A stretch of 64,000 bases of DNA from Streptomyces fradiae. Its GTDB lineage: Bacteria > Actinomycetota > Actinomycetes > Streptomycetales > Streptomycetaceae. Both the position numbers and the translations under genes were made by a program. The stretch is taken from assembly GCF_041270065.1 (NCBI RefSeq), contig NZ_CP065958.1, positions 6,882,001 to 6,946,000 on the forward strand. The letters run 5' to 3'. Below the pieces are notes generated by a model that saw nothing but the letters and a program-made list of their open reading frames with translations, searched no databases and was not told the DNA's origin. This document shows positions 1-8,713 of this stretch, in pieces (the first letter of the stretch is position 1; every line of letters starts with the position of its first letter).

Positions 1-712
1 TGCGGGAGTCCACGTTCATGTCGCCCGTGACGATGACCTGCTCGTTCGCCGGGATGTTCTTGGCGTCGAGGAAGGCGTCGATGTTCTTGAACTGGCGGCT
101 GCGCATCTGTGCCGCCTCGCCCGCCGAGCAGCCCGGGTCGGTGGACTGGGCGTGGGTGCCGACCACGTGCACCTTGGTGCCGTTGACATCGAGCACCGCG
201 TAGACGAAGCCCTTGTTCGAGTACCAGTCGGCGCCGCAGGCGTCCTTGTAGACGTACTGCTCCTTGCGCACGATCGGCCACTTGCTGAGCAGCGTCACGC
301 CGCCGTCCTCCGGCGTGGTGGTGGAGTAGGCGCCGCCGGTGGCGTCCCAGCCCGACTTCGAGCGGCCCACGACCGGGGTCTGGTAGGGGTACTCCGCCGC
401 CGCCTTCGTCTTCAGGGCGTCGGAGGAGGAGTTGTCGAAGGCCTCCTGGAGGACGACGACGTCGTTGCCGTGGAAGAAGGACGTCGTGGGGATGGTGGCG
501 GCCCGGTGGTCCTGGCCCCAGTTCGGGTAGAGCGTCTTGGACATCAGGAAGACGTTGTACGTGAGCACCTTCAGGCTCGGCGTCGCGGTGGCGGTCCCGG
601 TGTCCGCGGCCGTGGCGGCCGAGGCGGCGGTCGCGGTCCCGGTCAGGGTGGCGGCGGCCACAGCGATCGAGAGGGCCGCGCCGGACATGCGGCGGAGAGC
701 GGAGAACTGCAC
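1..712 (-). CDS. sph: sphingomyelin phosphodiesterase, secreted (3' end outside window)
   Basis: Neutral sphingomyelinase-C-type enzyme of the endonuclease/exonuclease/phosphatase fold, expected to hydrolyse sphingomyelin to ceramide and phosphocholine outside the cell. Seen: GTG start at 712 with GGGAG about 7 nt upstream, an Ala-rich signal peptide (about residues 1-36), then LKVLTYNVFLM (metal-binding Asn about 53), VVVLQEAFD (metal-binding Glu about 90), a VGTHAQSTDPGC block and GDMNVDSR at the window edge, which are the usual landmarks of bacterial SMases. About 237 codons are visible; the C-terminal part with the final catalytic His lies beyond position 1. It diverges from the ATP-synthase-b-like gene across 173 nt. 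The family call is firm; substrate preference is inferred. Confidence 0.88.
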   Translation of the reverse strand, partial: MQFSALRRMSGAALSIAVAAATLTGTATAASAATAADTGTATATPSLKVLTYNVFLMSKTLYPNWGQDHRAATIPTTSFFHGNDVVVLQEAFDNSSSDALKTKAAAEYPYQTPVVGRSKSGWDATGGAYSTTTPEDGGVTLLSKWPIVRKEQYVYKDACGADWYSNKGFVYAVLDVNGTKVHVVGTHAQSTDPGCSAGEAAQMRSRQFKNIDAFLDAKNIPANEQVIVTGDMNVDSR

Positions 713-873
713 GTGAAACTCCCAACGGAGAGTGGGGGGTTGGGCTCGGGCGCGGCACATACAATCAGCCGTGGTTACCTTCCGGTAGCCGTCGGATGCC
801 ACGAATCTTTCGCCGCTCGCACAATCGCGCCAACTCTTAGGCAACTGTCCGAATTGCGAGTTTCGCGACCAGG

Positions 874-879
874 TAAGAT
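874..879 (+). promoter_or_regulatory. -10 box TAAGAT, probably leaderless
   Basis: TAAGAT ends 6 nt before the ATG at 886 and no Shine-Dalgarno precedes that ATG. The spacing predicts that transcription starts at or next to the A of the start codon, giving a leaderless mRNA. No convincing -35 box was seen. Confidence 0.4.
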
Positions 880-885
880 GCGCTC

Positions 886-1374
886 ATGACCCTCGCGCAG
901 AACTCGAAGATCTTTCCCACCGACCTGGGCCCCCTGAACCCGGTGTGGGCGGAGCTCATCCTCGGTGCCGTCCTCTTCGGCCTCACCTTCCTGATCCTGG
1001 CCAAGGGGATCCTCCCGAAGATCAAGCGCACCCTCGAGGAGCGCGAGGACGCCATCGAGGGCGGCACCGACCGCGCCGACGACCTGCGCGCCGAGGCCAC
1101 CGCGATCCGCGAGCAGTACGAGGCCGAGCTGGCCGAGGCCCGCCACGACGCCGCCCGCATCCGCTCCCAGGCCACCGAGGAGGGCTCGGCCGCCATCGCC
1201 GCCGCCCGCGCCGAGGGCGTCCGCGAGCGCGAGGCCATCCTCGCCGCCGGCCACGAGAAGATCGCCGCCGAGCGCGACGCCGCCGAGCGCGAGCTCTCCG
1301 CCGACGTCGACGCCTGGGCCCACGCCCTGGCCGGCCGCATCGTCGGCGAGCCGGTCGGCGCCGACCGCGCCTGA
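886..1374 (+). CDS. orphan ATP synthase F0 subunit b-like protein
   Basis: 162 residues resembling subunit b (AtpF): one N-terminal membrane helix (about 20-42, WAELILGAVLFGLTFLILAK), the typical boundary ILPKIKRTLEEREDAIEGG, and then a long charged Ala/Glu/Arg helix that would form the peripheral stalk. It ends at GRIVGEPVGADRA, where actinobacterial AtpF normally continues for about 20 residues of delta-subunit-binding sequence (a DHARQSRVIDRF-like segment, from memory). No other atp gene lies nearby, so it is a stand-alone paralogue rather than part of the atp operon. It may be a regulatory or dominant variant of subunit b or may have an unrelated scaffold role; the sequence cannot decide. 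Probably translated leaderlessly. Confidence 0.75.
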   Translation: MTLAQNSKIFPTDLGPLNPVWAELILGAVLFGLTFLILAKGILPKIKRTLEEREDAIEGGTDRADDLRAEATAIREQYEAELAEARHDAARIRSQATEEGSAAIAAARAEGVREREAILAAGHEKIAAERDAAERELSADVDAWAHALAGRIVGEPVGADRA

Positions 1375-1396
1375 CGCACCGCACGCACATCCGTAC

Positions 1397-1440
1397 GGGG
1401 CCGCGCCCCGGGCCGCTCAGCAGGCCCGGGCCGCGGCCCC
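1397..1440 (+). terminator. strong hairpin terminator
   Basis: An 18-bp stem with one mismatch (1397-1414 against 1423-1440) and an 8-nt loop lies 22 nt after the b-subunit-like gene. As is common in Streptomyces there is no U tract. Confidence 0.75.
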
Positions 1441-1518
1441 GCGTCGTATCCGCGCCCGGAGCGCGTTTGCCCGCCCCCGGGTGACCCGGGCAGCCTGGAA
1501 GAACGAGAGGAGAACGCG

Positions 1519-2484
1519 TTGACGGACCACGGCCGCGATCATGGCAGGGACTTCGAAGGCGAGTCCTTCGAAGGCGAGGACGCCGAGCACGCGCGCACGG
1601 CGACCGCCACCGCCCCGCGCCGTGACCCCGCCCGCCGTGCCGAACCCGTCCCGCCGCCCGCCGGCGGCGCCCTGTGGACCCTCGCCGGCGACGTCCGGGC
1701 CCTGATGATGCTGCCCGCCGCCCTCACCATGCAGGTCGCGCACCCCGCGGTCGGCGCCGGCGTCGACGCCCACTCCGTCTTCCGCACCGACCCCTGGGGC
1801 CGCGGCGAGCGCTCCCTGCGCTCGCTCCAGCTGTGGATCTACGGCGGCGAGCACGCCGCCGAGGAGGGCCGCAGGCTGCGCGCGCTCCACAAGACGATCG
1901 GCGGAACCGACGCCCACGGACGCCGCTACCACGCCCTCGACCCCGCCTACTACGCCTGGGTGCACGCCACCGGCTACCCGGTCTACCGCCACGGCCTCGG
2001 CTATCTCTTCCGCCCGCTCACCGAGGAGCAGGAGCGGCTGCTCTACGCCGAGTGGCTCCAGGTCGGACGGATCCTCGGCATCCACGACCGGGACATGCCG
2101 CAGACGATCGAGGACTTCTGGCCGTACTACCGCCGGATCCTCGACGAGGAGCTGGAGGCCACCGTCGTCGTCCGCGAACTGCTCGCCACGGACCTCCCCG
2201 TCCCGGCCCCCGACCGCGGCCCGCTCCCGGTCCGCCTCGCCCTGCGCGCGCTCTGGCCGCTGCTTCGCCGGCCCTTCCTGCGCGCCCGCGCCTTCCTCAC
2301 CGTCGGCCTGATGCCGCCCGAGGCCCGCGCCGCCATCGGCCTGGACTGGACCCCCGCCCAGGAGCGCCGGCTGCGCCGCCTCGGCCGGATCGTCCGCGCG
2401 GTCGTCCCCGTCCTGCCGGAACGGCTCCGCTACCTCCCGCTCGCCCGGAAGGCCAGGGCGGAGGCACGCCGTCGCGCGCTATGA
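1519..2484 (+). CDS. oxygenase MpaB family protein (DUF2236)
   Basis: 321-residue protein of the MpaB/latex-clearing-protein family, whose members are heme-dependent oxygenases or of unknown function. Seen: TTG start with AGGAGAACGCG in front, a polar Glu/Asp-rich N-terminus (1-45), the family signature MQVAHPAVGAGV with His75 and a second His85 (AHSVFRTDPWGR), RRLRALHKTIGG, and a conserved YAWVHATG segment. No signal peptide, so probably cytoplasmic. It stands alone on this strand and overlaps the convergent gene by 6 nt. The substrate is unknown. The family call is good; enzymatic activity is inferred from distant relatives. Confidence 0.8.
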   Translation: MTDHGRDHGRDFEGESFEGEDAEHARTATATAPRRDPARRAEPVPPPAGGALWTLAGDVRALMMLPAALTMQVAHPAVGAGVDAHSVFRTDPWGRGERSLRSLQLWIYGGEHAAEEGRRLRALHKTIGGTDAHGRRYHALDPAYYAWVHATGYPVYRHGLGYLFRPLTEEQERLLYAEWLQVGRILGIHDRDMPQTIEDFWPYYRRILDEELEATVVVRELLATDLPVPAPDRGPLPVRLALRALWPLLRRPFLRARAFLTVGLMPPEARAAIGLDWTPAQERRLRRLGRIVRAVVPVLPERLRYLPLARKARAEARRRAL

Positions 2485-3084
2485 CCGGGCAGCGGGAGCG
2501 GCGAAGGGCGGCAGGCCCTTGAAGCTCTCGTGGAGGGCCAGGCTCGGGGTGATCCGGCGCAGCACGGCCCGTACCCGGGTCAGCGGATGGTCGGGGAAGC
2601 GGGCGTCCCAGCGCTCGTCGTCCGCCGCGTGGGACGGCAGGCCGCCGGTGATGTCGGCGCCGTAGGGGTGGGCGGTGAAGTAGTGCATCGGGCCGACCTC
2701 GTTGAGTATGAGGGCCTCACGAAGCCCGGTCGTCCGCCCCTCGCCCGCCTGCACCTTCACCACCGCGCTGCACCGGGCCCGCGGGATGGTCCAGGAGCCG
2801 ACGAACGCCTGCCCGTGGCCCTGTGTCTGCGGCACCTTGACCAGCTGACGTACGGCGGGCAGCGAGTCCACCTCGCCGAGCTCGGCCTCGATCAGCCCGG
2901 CGCCCGCCTTGGCGGCCGACCACGCCAGACCGTACCGGAGCCGGTCCGGCTCGCCGAGCGAGGCGGGCAGGTCGGGCACGAGATCGAAGAAGTGGACGGA
3001 GAGCAGCAGCCCCTGCCCGTCGGTCCACACCCCCGGCTCCAGCGCGCTGAATCCGGTGAGGTCGAGCCCGGTGATCGGTGTCAT
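2479..3084 (-). CDS. conserved hypothetical protein, 201 aa
   Basis: I do not recognise a characterised family. The protein has no signal peptide or membrane helix and is a mixed alpha/beta globular sequence starting MTPITGLDLTGFSALEPGVW, with a segment ending MHYFTAHPYGADITGGLPS near residue 140. ATG at 3084 is preceded by AAGGGAAG at good spacing. Its stop overlaps the end of the MpaB gene by 6 nt in convergent orientation. The upstream reading frame ending at 3081 would overlap its ATG, suggesting a former or damaged two-gene unit. Confidence 0.7.
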   Translation of the reverse strand: MTPITGLDLTGFSALEPGVWTDGQGLLLSVHFFDLVPDLPASLGEPDRLRYGLAWSAAKAGAGLIEAELGEVDSLPAVRQLVKVPQTQGHGQAFVGSWTIPRARCSAVVKVQAGEGRTTGLREALILNEVGPMHYFTAHPYGADITGGLPSHAADDERWDARFPDHPLTRVRAVLRRITPSLALHESFKGLPPFAAPAARS

Positions 3085-3715
3085 GCGTCATCTTCCCTTG
3101 TGCCTGGTGCTTGTACGGTCTTCGTGGCGGACAGCGGTTCGCGCGCGAGGCGCCGGGCCTCGACGTCCGGGTGCGGCCGCCCTGCGAACGTGCCGGCGCA
3201 TCCCACCCGGGCGCGGTGACCACACGCGAGCGTCCACTGCCCGTGTGGGCAGCACCCCCATCGCCCGCAGGCCGCGCAGCGAGGCGAGCTGGACGTGGTG
3301 CGGGGCGTACGAGCGGCGCCGTGTCCTCGGCCCGGCCGGTGATCCGCCGGAGCGCGGTGCCGGCCGCCGCCCGGCTCTCCCGGCCCGGGGCGGTCGGCCG
3401 CTCCACTGCGAGGGGCGGCAACTCCCCGGCGAGCGGCCCGAGTTCGACGGCCATCCGCGCGGCGGCGGTCCGCCGGGCGAGGGCCTCCGGCTTCGCCTGT
3501 ACGGCCGCGAGAGCGGGCCCGGCGGCCCCGGTGAGCCGGGCCGGGGCCGCCGCGCAGTCCGGGCCCCCGCCGCCCGGGCCCGCAGGGCGGGTTCGGGCGC
3601 CGCGAACCCGGCGGGCAGGGGAGCCGTACGCGTACTCCAGGGCGGCCCGGCTGATGGCGTCGATCCGGGAATCGAGCCCGGCATTGATCCCGGGGGTCGC
3701 GAACACCCCCTCCAT
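3081..3715 (-). pseudogene. possible frameshifted gene upstream of the 201-aa hypothetical
   Basis: The 690 nt between the 201-aa gene and the TetR gene contain no clean coding frame, but the region looks partly coding. From an ATG at 3715 one frame (MEGVFATPGINAGLDSR...) has coding-like third positions to about 3310. The signal then appears to move to a second frame (HHVQLASLRGLRAMG) and from about 3235 to a third (RARVGCAGTFAGRPHPDVEARR), whose TGA at 3081-3083 overlaps the next ATG. Two +1 shifts would join them. It may be a decayed gene, an assembly error or simply non-coding GC-rich DNA. No family was recognised. Confidence 0.3.
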
Positions 3716-3774
3716 GCCCTTGTGTTGTGCCCCTTGCTCCGGGCGCCCGTGCCGCATGCCGGGACCCTACGCGA

Positions 3775-4377
3775 TTAAGAGGACAGCGGCGGACCGGCGG
3801 CCAGGGCGGTGAGGTAGTCGTCGAGGAGTCGGGCCTGTCGCTCGGGCGGGAACTCCGCCGGGGCGAGCAGGGCCTGGACGACCAGGCCGAGGGCGAAGGA
3901 CTGGGCGCCGAGGGCCAGTCGGTCCGGGTCGCCGGCCGGGAGTTCGCCGCGGGACTGGGCCGTCGCGATCAGCTCCGCGAGGCGGGCCCGGCCGCGGGCG
4001 TAGCGGGCGGCGTGGTCGCTGCTCAGGGTGGGGTCGGCGAGGGCGGTGTCCCAGGAGGAGACCCAGATCCGGTTGCTCGCCGTGGCCTCGGGGTCGAGCG
4101 GCAGGATGTCGAGGAGTGCGGCGCGCACGGCGGCCAGGCCCTCGCCCCCGGCGCGGCGCGGTCGGGCGGCGGTGCGCTCGTCGAGGAGGTCGAGGGCGTG
4201 CCGGACCAGGTCGCGCTTGGCCGGGAAGTAGTGGGTGAGCAGCCCCGTCGTGGCGCCCAGTTCGGCGGCGACCGCGCGCAGCGTCAGCCCGTCGAAGCCC
4301 TGCGCGGCGAGGACCCGCCAGACGGCCTCGGAGACCTCGCGGCGGCGGGCCTCGTGATCTCCCTTGGTGCGTGCCAT
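3775..4377 (-). CDS. TetR family transcriptional regulator
   Basis: 200 residues with an N-terminal TetR DNA-binding domain: the helix-turn-helix falls at about 31-51 (LTLRAVAAELGATTGLLTHYF), followed by the usual PAKRDLVRHAL. The C-terminal ligand domain resembles BetI-type regulators (WVSSWDTALADP). It diverges from the GNAT gene at 4425, and the 47-nt gap carries an inverted repeat that is a likely operator, so autorepression and control of the acetyltransferase are plausible. The ligand is unknown. Confidence 0.88.
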   Translation of the reverse strand: MARTKGDHEARRREVSEAVWRVLAAQGFDGLTLRAVAAELGATTGLLTHYFPAKRDLVRHALDLLDERTAARPRRAGGEGLAAVRAALLDILPLDPEATASNRIWVSSWDTALADPTLSSDHAARYARGRARLAELIATAQSRGELPAGDPDRLALGAQSFALGLVVQALLAPAEFPPERQARLLDDYLTALAAGPPLSS

Positions 4378-4394
4378 GCTGCTACGGTAATAGT

Positions 4395-4410
4395 CATAAC
4401 GCTTGTTGTG
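4395..4410. promoter_or_regulatory. candidate TetR operator
   Basis: Imperfect inverted repeat CATAAC-GCTT-GTTGTG (5 of 6 bp pair) in the short gap between the divergent TetR and acetyltransferase genes. The region is noticeably A/T-richer than its surroundings, as expected for overlapping promoters. Confidence 0.45.
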
Positions 4411-4424
4411 TGAATGGGGTCACG

Positions 4425-4976
4425 ATGTTCACCCTCCCGCTGCGGGACAACGCCGAGCTCCGCCCACTGGAGACCTGGCACGCCGAGGAGTTCGCCGCCC
4501 ACCTGGACCGGGCCCGCGAGCACATCCGGCCGTGGGTCGGCCCGGCCTTCGTCACCGGCGACGTCGCGGGCGCCCGCGACACCCTGGTCCGGTACGGCGA
4601 GCGCCGCGCGGCCGACGGCGGACGCCTCTACGGTCTTTGGCTCGACGGCACCCTCGTCGGCGGCGTCATGTTCGTCGCCTTCGACGCCGCCTCCGGAGGC
4701 TGCGAGCTGGGCTGCTGGCTGGAACCGGCGGGGGAGGGGCACGGACTGGTCACCGAGGCCTGCGCCCGGCTGCTCGACTGGGCCTTCGGCGAGCGCGGGC
4801 TGCACCGCGCCGAGTGGCACTGCCGGGCCGACAACGCCCGCAGCTCCGCCGTCGCCGAACGGCTCGGCATGACCCTCGAGGGCACCCGCCGCGAGGCCTG
4901 GCCGTACGGCGGCGCCCGCCATGACAAGCAGCTCTGGGGCCTCCTCGCCCACGAGTGGCAGGCCCGCCGCGCCTGA
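4425..4976 (+). CDS. GNAT N-acetyltransferase, RimJ/RimL type
   Basis: About 183 residues. The start at the ATG of MFTLPLRDNAELRPL was chosen because that is the normal beginning of RimJ/RimL-type proteins; in-frame sequence further upstream is not protein-like. Landmarks: acetyl-CoA-binding region about 100-112 (GEGHGLVTEA), and RAEWHCRADNARSSAVAERLGM, matching the R..I...N..S..VAEKLGF block of ribosomal-protein acetyltransferases. It transfers an acetyl group to an alpha-amino group, substrate unknown. Divergent from and probably controlled by the adjacent TetR protein. Confidence 0.85.
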   Translation: MFTLPLRDNAELRPLETWHAEEFAAHLDRAREHIRPWVGPAFVTGDVAGARDTLVRYGERRAADGGRLYGLWLDGTLVGGVMFVAFDAASGGCELGCWLEPAGEGHGLVTEACARLLDWAFGERGLHRAEWHCRADNARSSAVAERLGMTLEGTRREAWPYGGARHDKQLWGLLAHEWQARRA

Positions 4977-4991
4977 ACCCCGCACACGCGG

Positions 4992-5029
4992 GGCGCCCCC
5001 GTCCCACCCGACCGTGGGACGAGGGCGCC
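4992..5029. terminator. bidirectional terminator
   Basis: A 16-position stem (7 bp, one mismatch, 8 bp) around a 6-nt loop, between the converging ends of the acetyltransferase (4976) and the M1 peptidase (5052). Confidence 0.75.
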
Positions 5030-5051
5030 GGACCGTGCCGTGCGGTGCGGG

Positions 5052-6593
5052 TCAGCGCCCGCCGTGCTCGCCGTGCTCGTGCTCGTCGTGTTCGTCGTGT
5101 TCGTGAATCGTGTTCGTCGCCGCGATCTTCTTCCACGACTTCGGAGCCACCGGCGTGCGCGGCACGGCGGCCAGGCCGGCCACACCCGCCGCCGCGGCCG
5201 CCGTCCCCGCCGGCTTCACCGGCTGGAAGAGCCAGGTGTCGAAGAGGCCGGCGAGCGGCTTGCCCGAGACCCGCTCCGCGTACCGCACGAAGTCGGCCAC
5301 GTGCGCGTTGCCGTACGCGTGCTCCTGCGGCCAGCCCTTGAGGATCGCGAAGAAGTCCTCGTCGCCGACCTCGTCGCGCAGCGCCTGGAGCGCCAGCGCG
5401 CCCCGGTCGTAGACGGCGATGTCGAACTGGTTCTCCGCGCCCGGGTCGCCCGGCTTCACCGTCCAGAACGGGTCGTCCGCCGCCCGCGACCGGTACACGT
5501 AGTCGGCGAGCTCCTGCGCCGTCCCCTCGCCCTCCTTCTCCGACCACAGCCACTGGCTGTAGCGGGCGAAGCCCTCGTTGATCCAGATGTCCTTCCAGTC
5601 GGCGACCGACACGCTGTCGCCGTACCACTGGTGGGCCAGCTCGTGCACGACCACCGAGACGTTCGCGCCGTTCGCGAACTGCCGCGGGCTGTAGAACGGC
5701 CGGGTCTGGGTCTCCAGGGCGTAGCCGCTGGTCACATTGGGGACGTAGCCGCCGAGGGAGTTGAAGGGGTACGGGCCGTAGACCGACTCCAGCCACTCCG
5801 CGACCTCGGCCGTGCGCTCGATCGAGGCGCGCGCCGCGCCGTCGATGTCGCCGAGGTCCTTGCTGTAGGCGTTGAGGACCGGCAGGCCGTTCGCCGTCGT
5901 GTCGGTCGTGATGTCGAACTTCCCGACCGCCAGCGTGGCCAGATAGGTGGCCTGCGGCTTGTTGGAGCGCCAGTTGAAGCGGGTCCAGCCCAGCTTGGTG
6001 GACTGCGACTGCAGCACGCCGTTGCTGATCGCCTGGGTGCCGTCCGGGACGAGCACCGACACGTCGAAGGTGGCCTTGTCCAGCGGGTGGTCGTTGGACG
6101 GGAACCACCAGACGGCCGAATCCGGCTCCTGCGCGGCCACGCCGCCGTCCGGGGTGCGGTGCCAGGCCGTCCAGCCGCCGATCTTCAGATCGGACGGCTT
6201 GCCCGCGTAACGCACCACGACCGAGAGGGACTTGCCCTTCGCGAGCGGGGTCGCCGGGGTGACCTCCAGCTCGTGCTCGCCGGAGGTGGTGAACGCCGCC
6301 GGGCGCCCGTTGACCCGCACGTCGCTCACCTTCAGACCGAGGTCGAGGTTGAAGCGGGAGAGGTTCTGCCTGGCCGTGGCGACGAGCGTCGCCGTGCCTT
6401 CCAGGAGGTCGGTCGCGGGCTGGTACTTCAGCCGCAGGTCGTAGTGGGAGACGTCGTAGCCGCCGTTGCCGCTGGCGGGGTAGTAGGAGTCGCCGATGCC
6501 CGGCGCGCCAGGAACGAAGTCGGCCGCCGATGCCGGGATCGCCAGCAGCAGCGAGGCCGCGAGGGCGCTCGGAACGATGATTCTGCGGTGCAC
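5052..6593 (-). CDS. secreted M1 family metallopeptidase with His-rich C-terminus
   Basis: 513 residues. GTG start with AGGGGAG upstream; signal peptide about 1-23 (cleavage near ASA-ADF). Zinc site HELAH at 317-321 with the third ligand Glu340 in WINEGFARY, and GYALETQT at the position of the substrate-binding GAMEN motif: a gluzincin aminopeptidase of M1 type, shorter than the about 850-residue PepN class and lacking its C-terminal helical domain. The last 17 residues (HEHDEHDEHEHGEHGGR) contain 6 His and 7 acidic residues, a probable metal-binding tail. Expected to cleave N-terminal residues from peptides outside the cell. Confidence 0.92.
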   Translation of the reverse strand: MHRRIIVPSALAASLLLAIPASAADFVPGAPGIGDSYYPASGNGGYDVSHYDLRLKYQPATDLLEGTATLVATARQNLSRFNLDLGLKVSDVRVNGRPAAFTTSGEHELEVTPATPLAKGKSLSVVVRYAGKPSDLKIGGWTAWHRTPDGGVAAQEPDSAVWWFPSNDHPLDKATFDVSVLVPDGTQAISNGVLQSQSTKLGWTRFNWRSNKPQATYLATLAVGKFDITTDTTANGLPVLNAYSKDLGDIDGAARASIERTAEVAEWLESVYGPYPFNSLGGYVPNVTSGYALETQTRPFYSPRQFANGANVSVVVHELAHQWYGDSVSVADWKDIWINEGFARYSQWLWSEKEGEGTAQELADYVYRSRAADDPFWTVKPGDPGAENQFDIAVYDRGALALQALRDEVGDEDFFAILKGWPQEHAYGNAHVADFVRYAERVSGKPLAGLFDTWLFQPVKPAGTAAAAAGVAGLAAVPRTPVAPKSWKKIAATNTIHEHDEHDEHEHGEHGGR

Positions 6594-6820
6594 AGGTGCT
6601 CCCCTAGTGGTCCGGTCGTCAGAGAGGTAAGACGCACAGGTGGTCGTCGGTCCTTAGCGACACTATTCAGAGCCCCGACGGCCCGTCACGTCCAGAGCAC
6701 CCCCTGTCACATGAACGCCATTCGGCCGACATGAACCTCCCGTTCCGGCCGTCGCATCCGCACCCCTTGTCCGTGACGGCCCTCTTTTGCGCGGCAGTCG
6801 ACAGCGGTACGTTCCGCCCC

Positions 6821-8137
6821 ATGTCGATGACGACGACCCGCACCTTCCGCGGTCCCCGGCGCGCGCTCCTCATCGCGGCGTGCGCCGCCGCCCTGGCGCT
6901 GCCGCTCCTCGCCGCCCCGACCCCCGCCGCGGGCAGCGCGCTGCCACCGCCGCCCCCGCGCACCGGCTTCGAGGAGAGCGGCGGCGCCCGCTGGACGAGC
7001 GAGGCCGAGGAGACGGCGTTCCTGGCCGCCGTCGACCGGGGCAGCGAACGGCTCGCCGTCCGCACCGTCGGCACCACCGCGCAGGGCCGCCCGCTGCGGC
7101 TCGCCACCCTCGGCACCGGCCCGACGCCCGTGCTCCTCATCTGCTCCCAGCACGGCGACGAACCCGCGGGCCGCGAGGCCTGTCTGAGTACGGTGCGCGA
7201 TCTCGCCCACGACCGGAGCGAGGCCACCCGCCGCTTCCTGGCCCGCACCACCCTGCTCGTGGTGCCCACCGCCAACCCCGACGGACGCGAGGCGAACACC
7301 CGCGGCAACAGCGCCGGCATCGACATCAACCGCGACCACCTCGCGCTGCGCACCGCCGAGGCCCGCGCCCTCGCCGCCGTCCTCCGCGACCGACGGCCGG
7401 AACTCGTCTACGACCTCCACGAGTACGGCGCCACCCCGCCGTACTACGACAAGGACCTGCTCGCCCTCTGGCCGCGCAACCTCAACACCGACCCCGCCGT
7501 CCACGCGGAGTCGCACACCCTCTCCGAGGCGTACGTGCGGCCCGCCGCCGGGCGCGCGGGCTTCAGCAGCGGCATCTACGGCATCTGGACCGACCCCTAC
7601 ACCGGCGAACCGGTCAGGCAGGTCGCCGGCGACGGCCAGGAGCGCATCCTGCGCAACACGGCGGGCCTCAAGCACGCCGTCGGCCTGCTCGTCGAGACCC
7701 GCGAGGACGCCCTCGACCCGGCCGAGAAGGACGACCCAGCCCGTAACCACCTGCGCCGGGTCGCCACCCAACGCGCCGCGCTCAAGGGCGCGTTCGGGTA
7801 CGTGGCGGAGCACGGCGGCCGGCTCGCCGCGGCCACCCTCCACGCCCGCCGCACCGGCCTCGCAGACCGTGGCCCGGTCCTCCTCGGCGGCGCCGACAAC
7901 GACCCCGCCGAACCCGCCGAGATCCTCCAGGACCCGCCCTGCGCCTACCGCCTGACGGCGGATCAGTATGCGGAGGCCGGCGACGAACTCGACCTCCACG
8001 GCATCACGGTGGTGCCCCGCGCGGACGGCGGGGCGCTCGTCCCGCTGCGCCAGTCGCAGCGCGCCCTCGTGCCGCTGCTGCTCGACCCGCGGGCCGCGTA
8101 CGGGCTCACTCGCGGAGCACCTGTGGAGAAGTGCTGA
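6821..8137 (+). CDS. secreted M14 family zinc carboxypeptidase
   Basis: 438 residues from the ATG of [14 protein letters not shown]; this start gives a clean signal peptide (about 1-38). M14 landmarks: HGDE zinc motif (His111, Glu114), [11 protein letters not shown] (substrate-binding Asn/Arg region about 163-173), DLHEYG with the third zinc ligand His200, and the catalytic Glu in LLVETRED (about 292). Presumed to remove C-terminal residues from extracellular or cell-wall peptides. It is transcribed away from the M1 peptidase, so two secreted exopeptidases flank one intergenic region, consistent with joint nutrient scavenging (inference). Confidence 0.88.
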   Translation: MSMTTTRTFRGPRRALLIAACAAALALPLLAAPTPAAGSALPPPPPRTGFEESGGARWTSEAEETAFLAAVDRGSERLAVRTVGTTAQGRPLRLATLGTGPTPVLLICSQHGDEPAGREACLSTVRDLAHDRSEATRRFLARTTLLVVPTANPDGREANTRGNSAGIDINRDHLALRTAEARALAAVLRDRRPELVYDLHEYGATPPYYDKDLLALWPRNLNTDPAVHAESHTLSEAYVRPAAGRAGFSSGIYGIWTDPYTGEPVRQVAGDGQERILRNTAGLKHAVGLLVETREDALDPAEKDDPARNHLRRVATQRAALKGAFGYVAEHGGRLAAATLHARRTGLADRGPVLLGGADNDPAEPAEILQDPPCAYRLTADQYAEAGDELDLHGITVVPRADGGALVPLRQSQRALVPLLLDPRAAYGLTRGAPVEKC

Positions 8138-8265
8138 GGACGTGGTGAGAAGGCGGTGAGCGGCGTCAGTGGCGTGCGGGTCGGATGATCATTCCGGGTT
8201 AGGGTCGCCAATCGGTATTGACCATACCTGAACGGGCGCTACCGGCCCGGAAGTTGGAGTGAACC

Positions 8266-8574
8266 ATGACGAACGCGACGCCGCTGCGCCGCACCCTGAC
8301 GGCCCTGGCCGCCACGACGCTGCTGGCCGGGGGCCTGCTGCTCGGCCAGACCGCGACCGCCCCGACCGCCCACGCGGCCGGCAAGACGGTCGTCTGCAAG
8401 GTGGCGGAACTGCGCCAGCAGGCCGCCCAGCTGCGCAGCAAGGCCGCCAAGCTCGACCGTCTCGGCGAGAAGGCCGCGGCCCGCAAGGCCCGCGACCAGG
8501 CCGCCGCCCTGGAGCGCAAGGCCAAGGCCTGCGAGGCCGCGGACGACACCGCGCCGAAGCCGTTCCCGCGCTAG
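8266..8574 (+). CDS. small secreted coiled-coil protein
   Basis: 102 residues: signal peptide (about 1-38, cleavage near AHA-AGK), then a highly regular charged/Ala helix (about 45-90, VAELRQQAAQLRSKAAKLDR) bounded by two cysteines (VVCKV and KACEAA) that could form one disulfide closing a helical hairpin. SD TTGGAGTG lies before the ATG. No family recognised; secreted Ala/Lys-rich helical proteins of this size are frequent in streptomycetes. Followed by a strong terminator, so monocistronic. Confidence 0.75.
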   Translation: MTNATPLRRTLTALAATTLLAGGLLLGQTATAPTAHAAGKTVVCKVAELRQQAAQLRSKAAKLDRLGEKAAARKARDQAAALERKAKACEAADDTAPKPFPR

Positions 8575-8600
8575 GAACCGCCCGGCGTTCTTGATCCGAC

Positions 8601-8638
8601 GCGCCCGCCCCGGAGTCGTACGGCTCCGGGGCGGGCGC
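8601..8638 (+). terminator. perfect 15-bp hairpin terminator
   Basis: GCGCCCGCCCCGGAG and its exact complement around an 8-nt loop, 26 nt after the coiled-coil gene. Confidence 0.85.
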
Positions 8639-8713
8639 GCGCGTACGGGTCCCGGTCCCGGGCCGGCCAGGACAGGTCCGCCGCGACCGCCGAGGTCGTC
8701 CTGCCCGGCGCGT

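Noticed and set aside
773..790. GGTTACC-TTCC-GGTAGCC as a PhoP box for the sphingomyelinase gene
   Set aside because: It looks more like an imperfect inverted repeat; the 11-bp direct-repeat spacing and GTTCACC core of PHO boxes are not met.
775..1388. Open frames antisense to the ATP-synthase-b-like gene
   Set aside because: Mirror-image frames of a high-GC gene. Only the plus frame has the membrane helix and stalk sequence.
2909..3778. Long plus-strand open frames across the 3.1-3.8 kb gap
   Set aside because: Arg/Pro/Gly-rich translations without motifs, poor third-position bias, and they read through the antisense of real genes.
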